64,000 nucleotides of DNA from Portunus trituberculatus (taxonomy: Eukaryota > Arthropoda > Malacostraca > Decapoda > Portunidae). Position 1 is the stretch's first letter; the number at the start of each line of letters is the position of its first letter. Below are positions 24,966 through 37,099 of this stretch, one piece after another. The position numbers were made by a program, and so were the translations under genes. The notes under the pieces were generated by a model. It made no database searches. It saw only the letters and a program-made list of their open reading frames with translations, and was not told where the DNA came from. The stretch lies in assembly GCF_017591435.1 (NCBI RefSeq), contig NC_059304.1, forward strand, positions 25,582,326 through 25,646,325, written 5' to 3'.

Positions 24966-25601
24966 ATGCAAGAATCCAGGCACTGCCTTAATATAATTGA
25001 TACCAGGATGAAAGAAGTGAACCATGAACATCAGGAGGTACAAAGGTCGTTTAGGGAGATAGTAAGAAAGCAGGAAGAGGAAAATAAAGGGATTACGCAG
25101 ACGGAAATGGTAAAGGCACTAAAGGAAAATGAGTATGTGGTGAGAGATATTGCTGAAAAGAAAAAATGTGTGATCATAATAGGATTGAGGGAAGAAACTA
25201 ACAGGAACTGGCAGGACAGGAGGGATAAGGAAGATGACAAGATTAAGTCTTTACTGAACAAGATCTCTGTGGAAGAAGAGGACTTATATGCTGAGGTAGA
25301 AGAAAGTGTGAGATTGGGAGCTTTTGAGGAAGGCAAGAATAGACCATTAAAATTGAAATTAAAGTCTCAGGTGGCAGCGGAGGCCTTGTTGAGGAGGGCT
25401 TGGAAACTTAAGGACTCTGAGGAAACCAAAACAATTTACATAAGAAGAAATATGTCACAAGATGAGCGAATGAAAATGAAGGAGCTTGTAACTGAAGTGA
25501 AGGAGAGGAATGACGAAAGAACAGAGGAGGAAAAGACCAAGTTTTTTTGGAGGATGAGAAATGGGAGGCTAAAGAAGTGGTGGATAAAACAGACGGAATA
25601 G
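24966..25601 (+). pseudogene. R7 ORF1, coiled coil plus RRM-like domain
   Basis: 211 codons open after the internal deletion. It begins in the coiled-coil region (DTRMKEVNHEHQEVQRSF, IVRKQEEENKG), then the RRM-like module: AEKKKCVIIIGLREETN, a helical spacer, VEESVRLGAFEEGKNRPLK, KLKSQVAAEALLRRAWKL, IYIRRNMSQDERMKMKELV. The C-terminal FFWRMRNGRLKKWW is shared by the family. The TAG at 25599 ends ORF1 while ORF2 is already open in the -1 frame from 25514. The true start is the ATG at 24893, now out of frame. Confidence 0.8.
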
Positions 25602-26668
25602 GCATTACATGGAAGAATGAGACTAGGAATGGAATAAAAGTGACTTACACGAACATAGATGGATTTCTGTCTAAGAGGCTAGAATGTATAGATTACCTAA
25701 GAAATAACGAACCGGACATAATGTGTTAAGTGGAAACAAAGCTAAGGCCTGAAATAAAGCTAGACTGGTTTGTTGTAAAACACTACAAAGTATGGAGAAA
25801 TGATAGAAAAAATAAAGGAGGTGGTGGTATAATGGTTCTTACTAAGGAAAATCTGATAGTGAAGGAGGTGAACTATAGTAAGAGAAATGAGGAAGTGATA
25901 AGTATGCTTATAACAGATGGCAAGAGGGACATTAATATTATAACAGTATACATACCACCCAGAACCAGTGCTTGGGAATATGAACAGTACCAAATGGTGA
26001 TGAGAAATACTCTAGACAGAATGAAGCAAGAACTCATCAGAAAGGATAGAGTGATGATAGTTGGAGACTTTAATTGCAAAGAAATAGTGTGGGAAGACTA
26101 CAAAGTGGTGAACGGTGGTGAGTGGGCAGAATTGTTAAAGGTAGCAACAAATAACTTGATGACACAGTGGGTGAGATCACCAACAAGGTGCAGGGGACAA
26201 GATGTTGCAGTAAGGTTGGATTTGGTATTTACCAGGGGAATCTCTCTCAAAGAGGAAATTGAACATGAATGTCCCTTGGGGAAAAGTGATCATGATGTCC
26301 TAAGCTTTGAGCTGGATACGGAATTAAGCACGAATAAGATTGTGGAATGCAGGGAGGAAAAATTAAATTATACTAGGGCAAATTATAACCATATAAGGGA
26401 GTTCTTTAATGAAATTGACTGGTCCCTGGTATACCAGGAAAGGGATATGCAATTGAAATACGATAAATTTATGGATTTGTATAACTCTGCTGTGAAAAAG
26501 TTTGTGCCATATCACAGAAAGAGGACTTTAAATAATAAACAGTGGTTTAATAGAAATTGTGAAGAAGCAAAAAGAACAAAGAAAAGGCATGGAAGAAACT
26601 TAAGAAAAACAGTGATGTATTATCAAGAGAAGTCTACAAAACAGCAAGGAATAGATATGTTGAAGTAA
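25547..26668 (+). pseudogene. R7 ORF2 endonuclease domain, one stop
   Basis: The frame runs through VTYTNIDGFLSKRLE, a TAA at 25727 where R14 reads GTA, then METKLRPE, KNKGGGGIMVLTKE, VYIPPRTSAWEYEQY, IVGDFNCKEIVWEDY, VRLDLVFTRGISL and GKSDHDVLSF. These are the N, E, GDFN, D and SDH elements of an apurinic-type endonuclease. The linker to RT continues to 26668, where the frame shifts. There is no ATG ahead of the domain; the position used as start in R2 and R11 reads ACG here. Confidence 0.85.
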
Positions 26669-26700
26669 GGAGAACAGCATAGAAGGAATATGAACAGAGG

Positions 26701-27645
26701 GTGGTGGAAAACTGTGATAGTGACCCAAAAATGTTTTACAAATTCATAAATGGAAAACTAAATAAAAGGGAGGCAATAGAAAAGTTAAAAAACAGGGAAG
26801 AAGTATATGAGGATGCTGGAGATATAGCTGAAATTTTGAACGACAACTTTTGCAAAGTGTTTACAAAGAAGGAGCATTTTATGGGAGGAAGGCCTACAGA
26901 AATAAAGCAAATGCAGGACATCATGGTTACTAAGGAAGATGTAAGGAAAATTATAAGCAATCTGGATATTATTAAATCAATGGGGCCTGATGGCATATCT
27001 GGAAGGTTGCTAAATGAATGTAAGGATCAATTGTTGAACCCCGTATTTGATATTGTGGAAACCTCCATATGAACAGGATTAGTCCCGAAAGAGTGGAAAA
27101 GAGCTAACATTGTGCCTATATATAAGAATGGTAGTAGAATGGAACCGCTAAATTACAGACCAGTATCGTTGACTAGTATATTGTGCAAGGTATGTGAAGA
27201 GATAATTAAAGCTAAGTGGAGTGAGTATATAGAAAGTGAAAACATTCTGAGTGAAAGACAGTTTGGTTTCAGAAAAGGAAGATCGTGCATATCCAATTTA
27301 TTATGTTTTTATTCAAGAGTGACTGACATACTACAACATAGAGAGGGATGGGTGGATGCTATCTACCTGGACTTGAGAAAGGCCTTTGATAAAGTACCAC
27401 ACAATAGACTGATGTGGAAACTAAAGAAGATTGGAGGAGTAAATGATAAACTAGCAAAATGGATGGAAAATTACTTAGTGGGAAGAGAAATGAGAACAGT
27501 GGTGAGAGGAAGGAAGTCTGAGTGGAAGAAGGTAACCAGTGGAGTTCCACAAGGGTCAGTGCTGGGTCCCATCATGTTTTTGATTTATGTTAATGATATG
27601 CCAGTAGGAATTGACAGTTACATGAACATGTTTGGACGATACTAA
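26701..27645 (+). pseudogene. R7 reverse transcriptase core, broken
   Basis: Two open stretches, 26701-27072 and 27112-27645. The first has MFYKFINGKLNKREAIEKL and IIKSMGPDGISGR and ends in TGA within TSI-TG. The second has PIYKNGSRMEPLNYRPVSL, FGFRKGRSC, the catalytic LDLRKAFDKVPH, and SGVPQGSVLGPIMFLIYVND. A one-base loss turns the expected FADDTKI into FGRY and a stop. R14 keeps the base but reads FADN. Confidence 0.83.
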
Positions 27646-28421
27646 AATTATGAGGAGAGTAAAGAATGTGGAAGATTGTAACAAGTTACAGGAAGATCTT
27701 GATAAAATATATGAGTGGAGTAAGGAGTGGCAGATGGAATTTAATATTGACAAGACCATGTTATGAAAATGGGAAGAAGTAGATACAGACCAAACAGGGA
27801 TTACAGGCTGGGTGATGAGAAAATTAAAGAGACCAATGAGGAGAAAGACTTAGGAGTAACTGCAAAACACCTTGTCACCGGAGAAACACATTAACAAGAT
27901 TTTTGGAAAACATACAACATGCTTCAAAATATTGGCCTTGCATTCCACTACCTAGATGAAGGAATGATGAAGAAGATATTATGTACCTTAATAAGACCCC
28001 AGTTAGAATATGCAGCATGTGTCTGGTCACCGCATATGAAGAAAAATGTGAAGAAGGTGGAAAGGGTACAGAGGCTGGCAACAAGGATGGTACCAGGACT
28101 CAGGAGTTAGACTATGAGGAAAGACTGAGGAAGCTGGGGCTGACCACATTAGAAGAGAGAAGAACAAGAGGAGACATGATAACTATGTATAAATTGGTGA
28201 ACAAGATTGACATACTGGACAGAGAGTTGATAAAGGTGACCACAAGTAATCATCTCCGAGGACATGGAAAAAGCTAATAAAGGACATCTGTCTAAATGAC
28301 GTGAGAAAATACAGTGTCCCGCATCATAGCATTGATAAGTGGAATAAACTGAGACGTGATGTCGTTGACGTGGTGTGTGTCAATCAGATGAAAGAGAGAT
28401 ATGACAGGAATGGACAAGGAG

Positions 28422-28453
28422 ACAGGTCACAGAGAGCTTAGCTCGGGCCCTGT
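28422..28453 (+). ncRNA. 3' stem-loop of R7 (ACAGG/CCTGT)
   Basis: Arms at 28422-28426 and 28449-28453. The loop contains the ORF2 stop TAG. The third pair is A-T here and G-C in subfamily A. Confidence 0.6.
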
Positions 28454-28470
28454 AATACACAAATAAGTAA

Positions 28471-28570
<100 letters not shown>

Positions 28571-30057
28571 AACTGAAGAACATAAAGATATGCAAAGAGA
28601 GGTGATTTAGTGTCTAGATAACATGATGAGAAGAGATGGAAGAATTCTTTTTGTTGGAGACTTTATCTGTAAAAAAGTCAACTGGAAAGAGCTGGAGGTA
28701 ATGGATAATGCTGGACAGTTGAGCAAGGAAATGTTACAGTTGACAATGGTTAGTACAATGGATCAATGGGTGGAAGAATCAACTAAGTACAGGGGGAAGA
28801 AGAACCATTGCTGCTTGACCTAGTATTCTCAAAGAAACCAGAGTTCCCTCCAATCATACAATATCCTAGTCCAAAGGGAAGAAGTGATCATGTGACATTA
28901 GAGATGCAAATACAGGAGGAGGATGGGATAAGTTACAGAGATAACTATAAAGGAGAGAGAGATTAAATTATGCAACAGCAGATTTTGAAAATTTAAGGAT
29001 CTTTTTTTGCTGATATTGAGTGGAGAAACATTATGTACGGAAAGACAATACAAGGGAAATATGAAATATTCTTACAGAAATATAATGAAGGAGTTAAATA
29101 ATATGTATATACCTTTTTATAGAGTTAAGAAAAAAAATATACACTTGGTACAATGCTAGATGCATAGAAGCTAAAAAGGCAAAAGATAAATCTTGGAAGA
29201 AACTTGTAAAACAGAGAAATGACAATAACAGACGACAGTATAAGGATGCAAGAAATGAATATATTAGAATAAGGAGAGAGGAAAAAAGATTTTGAGAAAG
29301 ATAAGGTGAATAAAAGCAAAGACGAACCCAAACTTTTCTAGCAAGTTTATAGATGGCAAAATGAAGAACAAGGAAAGAATAAAAAAAGTAATTAAAGGAG
29401 GGAAGACATACCAAACAGAGAAGGAAATGTATAAATAATGAATGAGAGCTTCAAAACGGTGTTCACTGCAGAAGATGATTTCACAGAACCTAATAGGACA
29501 TTGCATTGCTAAGGATTACAGGAAATCGCAGTGCACAAGGAGGATATTGGAAGGTTATTGGATAAATTGGATATCAGAAAAGCAATGGGGCCAGAGGGTG
29601 TATCAGGCTGGGTGTTAAAAGAATGTAAAGAGCAACTACTGAATCCAATTTGGGAAATAATTACAAGTTCAATAAATGAAAGGAAATTTCGATTAGAATG
29701 GAAGAGAGCCAATGTAATATTGATATTTAGAGGAGGAAAGGCAACTGAACCACTAAACTACAGACCAGTGTCACTTACAGCTGTCATAGGGAAGTTATGT
29801 GAAATAATTATCAAAGAAAAATGGGTTATATTTCTAGAAGAGGAGCAAGACATATCAAACAGACAATTTGGGTTCAGGACAGGGCGGTCATGTGTATCAA
29901 ACTTATTTAAGCTACTACTTGAAAGTTATTGCAGGACTTGAAAACAGAGATGGATGGGTAGACACAGTATACCTGGATATTGAAAAAGGCTTTTGATAAA
30001 GTCCGTCATGGAAGACTACTTTGGAAACTAGAGAACCTAGGAGGACTGTGAGGAACT

Positions 30058-30729
30058 TTGCTAGAATGGACAAGAGATTATTTGAAGGATAGGGAAATGA
30101 GAACTGTGATCAGAGATACGTACTCATCTTGGGGTAAAGTAACTAGCAGAGTGCCACAAGGGTCAGTGTTAGCCCCCATTATGTTTCAGATTTATGTAAA
30201 CGACGTTCACATTGGGATAAACAATTATATAAATTTATTCGCTGATGATGCAAAGTTGCTAACAGTTATCATTACCAGAGAGGACTGTCTGCTGTTGCAG
30301 GAAGATATAAACAAGATCTATGAATGGAGCAGGAAGTGGAAATTGGAGTTGAATGCCAAGAAATGTCACATAATGGAACTAGGAAAGAGTAAGAGAAGAC
30401 CAGTATGGAACTATTTGATGAGAGAGGAACAAATAATGAAGAGTAAAGAGGAAAAAGATCTGGGAGTGATCATACAGAAAAATTTGATCCCTGAAAAACA
30501 CATAAGCAAGATATTTGGACTATCATATAAAATGTTGACTAATATAAGAGTGGCTTTTCTTTACATGAATAAAGATGACGAAAAAAATCATCACAAGCAT
30601 GGTACGCCCAAGGCTGGAATATGCAGCAGTGGTATGGTCTCTGAGCTCTATAAAGGATATATGAAAATTGGAAAGGATACAGAAGATTGCTACAAAGATG
30701 GTGCCAGAATTAAAGGACCTCACATATGA
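30058..30729 (+). pseudogene. R8 ORF2 palm to C-terminal region (223 codons)
   Basis: Open stretch from TRDYLKDREMRTVIRDTYSS through the palm motifs PQGSVLAPIMF and FADDAKLL (both catalytic aspartates of the second motif present), then REDCLLLQEDINKIYEWSRKWKLE, GKSKRRPVWNY, and LTNIRVAFLYMNKDD. After this a frameshift sends the RPRLEYAAVVW helix into another frame. The first palm aspartate (LDI/KKAFDK near 29975-30000) lies upstream in a shifted frame. Confidence 0.8.
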
Positions 30730-31012
30730 AGAACGACTGCAGGAAATGAGACTGCCAACCTTACAAGATAGAAGGAACGTGGGGACCTAATAACAATGTA
30801 TAAGATAGTAAATGACATTGAAAAGATAGACAAAGAAGACCTGGTGCTGTTGACAGAAGAAGATGGAAGGACAAGAAAACATGAAAAGATTAGGATGAGT
30901 TAGTGTGTGAAGAATATTGGAAAATACAGTTTTCCACACAATGGTGGTAAAATGGAATATATTGGATAATGAAGTTGTTACAGCACATAATGAGATAAAT
31001 GGAGATATAGAG

Positions 31013-31044
31013 ACAGGACACTATGAGCCCCGCTTGAACCCTGT
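31013..31044 (+). ncRNA. 3' stem-loop of R8 (ACAGG/CCTGT)
   Basis: Arms at 31013-31017 and 31040-31044. Same position relative to the tail as in the other copies. R1 and R2 carry the same arms on the other strand. Confidence 0.6.
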
Positions 31045-31065
31045 ACAATACAACTAGGTAAATAC

Positions 31066-31085
31066 ACACACACACACACACACAC
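31066..31085. repeat. (AC)n between R8 and R9
   Basis: 20 bases of AC, ending at the full 5' end of R9. Confidence 0.95.
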
Positions 31086-31104
31086 TCCGCGCTCCATGGA
31101 GAGC

Positions 31105-31109
31105 GGACG
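31105..31109 (+). promoter_or_regulatory. GGACG near the 5' end of R9
   Basis: At +20 to +24 from the (AC)n boundary, just after the terminal near-palindrome. Matches the spacing in R2, R7 and R14. Confidence 0.4.
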
Positions 31110-31368
31110 TGTGAAGAGCATCTAACTAACACTCCACACGCTAAGCAATGTGCTTTAGTGAGAATAGTTATTGCTATTGAGGGGCGACCAGAGCAAGTGA
31201 AGAGTGTACAGAGTGAACGTAGCCTGGTGGCGTGTACATGGGAGTGATTGGAAGTGTGAGAACCTCCACACTCCAAACGACAGAGCGGGAACCACACAAA
31301 GGCCAGCCATAGCAGCCAACGCATCCAACCATACACACGTATAGGCCAGGCCCCAGTGACCACACAAC

Positions 31369-32130
31369 ATGTTCCCAGGAAGAGTAAGAAAAATGGATAG
31401 ACCGGTAAGAAATAAATTACCAAATTCAAAATATGTTGATGAGGCCCAGGGAGCAAAGCTGAAAGTGGCCAGTCAAAGCATGAGTCCAGCTTCAACAGGG
31501 GCAACATTGCAAGGTAGATTGGTAATGTTGGAGAAGAAATTTGAGGAGTTAGTGAAGGAATTAAAAGTTCAGAGGAGTGAGGAGGAGCAGGATAGAGAAT
31601 TCCGCAAGGCTATGAAGGAAAGAGTTAAGAGACTGGAGGAAAATGAAAACGATTGGTGGATGAGAATGCACTTGAGAGTGGAGGTTGAAAAATACAAGAG
31701 ATGGTTGGAGGAGAAAATGGATAGAGTAGTAAAGGAAAAAGATGACTTTAAGGAAATGATTAGTGAGCAGAATGAAAGGCTTGAAAGGGAATGGGAACTG
31801 AAGAAAACACAATGGACTGAGTCAAGGGAAGCAGAGATGGTTGGATTACAAGAAATAATTAAAGATCAGTTGAAGGAAGACAAAAAAGAAAGGTCCAAGG
31901 AACTGGTTAATGTAATGAAGAATAAGGAAACATTGATAAGGGAAATAGCAGAAAAGAAGAGTGTGTTAATATTTGGGATGAAAGAACAAAATATAACATA
32001 TAAGCCTAAGAGAATTAAGGAAGAATTAAAAACGGTAAGAGATCTGTTCAAAAATCTAAATGATGATGAAAAAAAGACCTACAAGAAGTGGAAGAGATCC
32101 ATAGACTGGGTCCGTATAAGGAGGGAGTGA
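31369..32130 (+). pseudogene. R9 ORF1: long coiled coil and start of the RRM-like domain
   Basis: 253 codons from ATG: MFPGRVRKMDRPVRNK, a basic, disordered start of about 45 residues, then a strongly charged helix from about residue 45 to 185 (RLVMLEKKFEELVKELKV, RVKRLEENENDWW) likely to form a coiled coil, then AEKKSVLIFGMKEQN, the first strand of the RRM-like module. The frame shifts near 32090 (DEKKTYKKWKRS instead of the expected EVEEIHRLG), so the rest of the module is in other frames up to 32430. Likely an RNA-binding ORF1 protein in active relatives. Confidence 0.8.
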
Positions 32131-34324
32131 GCAGACCGATTAAAGTAGTACTGAAGTCACAACAATCTGGAGGATATCCTATATAGAACATCAAAGTTAA
32201 GAGAGATAGAAGGTTGTAAAGAGGTGTTTGTGAGAAAGAATAGAAATGAGGAAGAGAGGAGAAGATATAAGGAATTGGTGGAAGAGGCGAGAAGGAAAAA
32301 TGATGAGCGGTCTGAGGAGGAAAGAGAAAGTTTTTTGGAGAGTTATAGGGAGAGAGTCAGAAAGTGGTATGTGGAAAGAAGGAATACGGAGGAACCCCTA
32401 GAGGAGCAGTGGGTGGACCATAATGTATAAATATAGATGGGATACTGTCAAGTAGATTGGAATTGCAAGACTATATGATAGTGGAGAAGCCTGATATAGT
32501 GTGTTTGACTGAGACAAAATTGCATGAAAAACAAAGATAAATTTGGATAATAAATATAATATATGGAGAAAGGATAGGGAGAGTAAAGGTGGAGGAGGAG
32601 TTATGATTATGACGAAGAAATAAATAAATGTGGATAAGGTTTGGTATGGGAAGAACAACACAGAAGTGATAAGCATAAGGATAAAAGTGATGGAAAAGAA
32701 TTAATAATAATGGTGACCTATGTACCTCCTAAAACAAATTCTTGGACATTAAGGGAATACGACATTATGATCAAGGATACTTTACAGAGTTTGGAAAGTG
32801 TATTATCTGGAAAAGAAAGGTGATACTAGTAGGAGATTTTAATTGTAAGGAGGTGGATTGGGAAAATCTAGTAAGTGGTGTTGGAGAGGAAGCATGGGGA
32901 GAGAGATTTCTTAATCTAATGATGGAAAATATGATGGAACAGAGGGTGAAGGAAAATACTAGATATAGAGGAGATGATGAACTGGCTAGACTGGATTTGG
33001 TGTTAACGAGAGAAGTGTACCTATGTGGAGATATACAATACAAGTGTCCTTTGGGAAAGAGTGATCATGTGGTTATGGAAATGCAGATAGCAACAACACA
33101 GCGAAGGAAGGATGAGACATACAGGAGTGGTAGATTGAATTATAGAAAGATGGACACAGAAAGTTTGAAAAATTATTTCAGAAAATTAGATTGGGAGGAG
33201 ATGTTACAAATCAGAGAAGTGCAAAAGAAATATGAGATTTTTATGAAATATTATAAAGAAGGAGTTATGAAATTTGTACATGGATGACATTAAGATACCT
33301 AAAAAGGAGTTATATAAAATGTTGGAGGAACTTAAAGACGATAAAGCGATGGGACCAGATTAAGTTTCAGGAAAATTATTGAAGGAGTGTAGATAAGAAT
33401 TGATTGATCCATTATATGATATTATAAGGTGTTCATTAGAAACAGGGGAAGTACCAGTAGAGTGGAAGAGAGCTGAAGTGGTGCCCATTTATAAGGGAGG
33501 CAGTAAGGAAGAGCCTCTTAACTATAGACCTGTGTCTCTAACAAGTGTAGTCGGTAAGATTTGTGAGAGGGTGATAAAGAAATATTGGATACGGTTCCTG
33601 GAGGATCATAAGTTATTATCGGATCATCAATTTGGCTTCAGGAAAGGGAGGTCATGTGTAACAAATCTACTGAGCTTTTATTCAAGAGTGGTTGACAAAA
33701 TACAAGAGAGAGAGGATGGATGGACTGTGTATATTTGGATTTAAAGAAAGCTTTTGACAAGGTACCTCACAAGAGACTGTTATGGAAAGTAGAGATTTAT
33801 GGAGGACTGAAAGGAAAAGTGTTAAAGTGGATGGAAAACTACTTGAGATGGAGGAGATGAGAACGGTAATAAGGGATGCAAAGTCGGACTGGTTGGTGGT
33901 GGAGAGTTGAGTCCCACAAGGCTCAGTGCTGGCACCAATACTTTTCCTTGTATATATTAATGACATGCCAGAGGAGTAAACAGTTATATTAATTTGTTTG
34001 CGGATGATGCGAAGTTGTGTAGGTGTGTGAAGAGTGAAGAAGATTGTGAAATTTTACAGGCAGACCTGGATAAGATTTGGGAGTGGAGCAAGAGGTGGCA
34101 AATGGAATTTAATCTGAGCAAAAGTCATGTGATGGAGATGGGGAAGAGTGGAAGACGGCCAAGAGGGTCATATAAGATGGGTGAAGAAGTAGTGTTGAAA
34201 AGGTGGAAAAAGAAAAGGATTTGGGAGTGATAATACAAGACCATGGGCAGTTTGAGGCTCATATTGATAAGATGTTTGGAGAAACGTATAATTTGATAAA
34301 AATATTGGATTAGCCTTCCATTAT

Positions 34325-34825
34325 ATGGATAAAGATATGATGAAGAAATTAATTAGTATGGTAATTAGACCAAGATTGGAATATGCTGGAGTGGTTTGGT
34401 CCCCTTATAAAAAGAAGCATATAAGGAAGTTGGAGAGATTGCAGAGAATGGCAACAAAAATGGTTCCGGAATTGGCAGAAATGACCTATGAGGAGAGATT
34501 AAAAGAAATGAATTTGCCTACCTTGGAACAAAGAAGAGAAAGAGGAGATTTAATACAGGTTTATAAACTGTTGAATGGACTGGATGAAGTGGATAATGAG
34601 CAAATGATGTTGAGAGAGGAAAACTTAAATAGAACTACAAGATCGCATAGTAAAAAGATAGCCAAGGGAATATGCTTGAAGGATGTGAAGAAATATAGTT
34701 TCCCACAAAGATGTGTGGAGGTGTGGAATGGTTTGAGTGAGGAGGTGGTGTCAGCGAGGAGTGTGCATAGTTTTAAAGGAAAGTTGGATGTGTGTAGATA
34801 TGGAGACGGGGCCATACGAGTATGA
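34325..34825 (+). pseudogene. R9 ORF2 C-terminal domain (166 codons, intact end)
   Basis: Open to the natural stop. MDKDMMKKLISMVIRPRLEY, AGVVWSPYKKKHIRKLERLQ, LPTLEQRRERGDLIQVYK, then SHSKKIAKGICLKDVKKYSF and SVHSFKGKLDVCRYGDGAIRV. This is the family C-terminus after the RT thumb. The stop TGA lies in the loop of the 3' stem-loop. A frameshift around 34300 separates it from the palm. Confidence 0.82.
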
Positions 34826-34839
34826 TACCCAGGCCCTGT
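34806..34839 (+). ncRNA. 3' stem-loop of R9 (ACGGGGCC/GGCCCTGT)
   Basis: Arms at 34806-34813 and 34832-34839 form eight pairs with one G-T wobble at the third pair. In R13, its close copy, the same base is A and the pair is A-T. Confidence 0.65.
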
Positions 34840-34857
34840 AAAATTACAACTAGGTGA

Positions 34858-34861
<4 letters not shown>

Positions 34862-34888
<27 letters not shown>
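34862..34888. repeat. (AC)n between R9 and R10
   Basis: 27 bases of AC. Confidence 0.95.
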
Positions 34889-34890
<2 letters not shown>

Positions 34891-34914
34891 CATGATCACA
34901 AGAGTGATCATGCA
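34889..34914. repeat. Perfect inverted repeat at the R10 5' junction
   Basis: TGCATGATCAC at 34889-34899 and GTGATCATGCA at 34904-34914 with a 4-base loop. Only the right arm exists in R5. The left arm is extra sequence between the (AC)n and the truncated element, as expected if the cDNA end folded back and primed on itself. Confidence 0.85.
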
Positions 34915-35275
34915 GTTTTGGAGTTCAAGGTGATAGACGAAGAGAAATCTAGAAGAAATGAAGAATATAAAGTGGGAAGATGGAATTATGCCAAGACAGA
35001 TTTTGGAAACCTAAAGAAATTCTTTCAAGAGACAAATTGGATGAAATTCAAGAGTGCTAAGGGAGCAAATGAAAAGTGGAAGGAATTTATAAAATATACA
35101 AAGAAGGTGAGAAAAATTTGTACCAATAAGACAACATAGAGAAGTTGGAAAGCAGGACTGGTTTAACGATAGATGTGAAAAGGCTAGAACAAGAAAAGAG
35201 GATGCATGGAAGAGGTGGAGAAGGAAAAGACGGATTAAGCAGTGGGAAAGTTACAAAAGAGCAAGAAATGAATAT

Positions 35276-35974
35276 GTGTTGATTAGAAGAGAAGAAAGAA
35301 AGAAACAAGAAAAGGATATAATTGATAAATGTAAAGACCAACCAAGGCTTTTTTACAGACATGTGAACAACAACATCAAAAATAGAGAAAGTATTGAAAG
35401 TTTAGAAGTAAATGGAGTATACAGTGAAGATCCCAGGGAAATGGCAGAGGCTATGAATGGATGCTTTCGGAAGGTATTCACAAAGGAGACTGCTTTTGAC
35501 AAACCACTGGTAATGGAACAGAAAGGGATTATGAAGGAGTTTCAAGTAACGGTGGAGGAGATCAAGAACATGATGGGGAGTTTAGAAGTGAGAAAAGCTG
35601 TGGGACCTGATGGGGTATCAGGATGGATTTTAAGAGAATGCAGGGAGCAATTGGCAGAAAAAGTTTGTGAAGTAATTGATGCCTCATTAAGGGAAGGCGT
35701 AGTGCCCCAAGACTGGAAAAGAGCTAACATTGTCCCAATCTATAAATCAGGTAACAAGAGAGACCCATTGAACTATAGACCAGTGTCACTTACAAGTGTG
35801 GTAGCTAAGATGTGTGAGAGGGTGGTGAAGACTAGATGGACAGACTTCTTGGAGAAAAATGACATACTTTGTGAGTGTCAATTTGGTTTTAGGAAAGGGC
35901 GTTCATGCGACAAACCTGATATGTTACTATTCGAGGGTGATAGATGTAATACAGGAAAGAGATGGTTGGGCTGA
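35276..35974 (+). pseudogene. R10 reverse transcriptase fingers (longest RT frame of subfamily A)
   Basis: Open stretch from RREERKKQEKDIIDKCKDQP to FGFRKGRSC followed by a frameshift. It contains the linker helix after the endonuclease, MAEAMNGCFRKVFTKE, KNMMGSLEVRKAVGPDGVSGW, the WKRANIVPIY motif, LNYRPVSLTSVVAKMCERVV and NDILCECQFGFRKG. It keeps bases lost in R5 and R6 here (REQL rather than RSNW), so it is the better guide to subfamily A in this part. The palm with its aspartates lies downstream in other frames. Confidence 0.8.
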
Positions 35975-37099
35975 TGGAATATATCTGGATTTAAAAAAGG
36001 CCTTTGATAAGGTACCACACCAGAGACTGATCTGGAAACTTGAAATGGTAGGAGGAGTGCATGGCAGTTTACTAAAATGGATGGAAGACTTTTGGTAGGA
36101 AGAGAAATGAGAACAATAATTAAGGACAGACCATCAGAATGGGGATTGGTGGAGAGTGGAGTTCCACAGGGATCAGTGTTGGCACCAGTAATGTTCAGTC
36201 TACATAAATGACATGGTGGATGGGGTGTCCAGTTATGTGAGCCTATTTGCAGACGATGCAAAATTGTTACGAAAAGTGAGATGTGACAAAGATTGCGAAC
36301 TACTCCAGGAAGACTTGGACAGAATATGGAAATGGAGCTGTACATGGCAAATGGAGTTCAACACGACAAAATGCAAGAAAATAGAGTTTGGCAAGAGTGA
36401 AAGAAGAATCAGGAGTATGTACAAGATAGGAAATGAAGACATAAAACCAGTCATGAAGAAAAGACCTTGGGGTGACAATTACCAATGACCTATCGCCAGA
36501 GAGACATATAAACAAAATAATTGGAGAAGTATTGAACTTATTGAGGAACATAAGAGTGGCGTTCGTATATCTAGATGAAGAAATGATGAAGAAAATAATT
36601 ACTGCAATGATAAGACCGAGGCTTGAATATGCAACAATACAGTGGGCTCGAACTTAAAGAAACACATAAGGAAACTAGAGAAAGTACAGAGGGCTGCAAC
36701 GAAAATGGTGCCTGACTTAAGAGATTTGACTTATGAAGACAGACTGAAAAGAATGCAACTTCCAACCCTGGAAAACAGAAGAGAAAGGGAGACCTGATAG
36801 CAATATACAGAGTGATGATTGGCATGGAAAAATGGATAGGGAAGATCTGTGTATGTGGAATGGAAGAATGTCGAGAGGGCATGGGAAAAACTAAAATGGC
36901 CACTTATAGGAGAGATGTGAAAAATATAGCTTCCCTCATAGAAGGGTGGAAGCATGGAATAGTTTAGACGTGGAAGTGGTCAACGCAAGGAATATTCATG
37001 ATTTTAAGAAAAAGCTGGACATTAATAGATATGGAGACGGGACAACACGAGCATAGCTCTTTTCCCGTATGTTACAATTAGGTAAATACAATTAGGTAA

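Larger units (their letters stand above)
31086..34861 (+). mobile_element. Non-LTR retrotransposon R9, full length, subfamily C
   Basis: Complete layout: 5' UTR 31086-31368 opening with the near-palindrome CCGCGCTCCATGGAGAGCGG, ORF1 from 31369, endonuclease from about 32435 (GDFNCKEVDWE near 32838, ARLDLVLTREV near 32985, GKSDHVVMEM near 33055), RT from 33350 (LNYRPVSLTSV, FGFRKGRSC, YLDLKKAFDKVPH, FADDAKLCRC at about 34000), C-terminal ORF 34325-34825, tail ACAACTAGGTGAATAC and (AC)n. At least six frameshifts or stops. R13 is a very similar short copy. Confidence 0.88.

Noticed and set aside
30890..31507. 205-codon - strand frame
   Set aside because: Antisense to the end of R8, the (AC)n tract and the 5' UTR of R9. 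It crosses an element junction.
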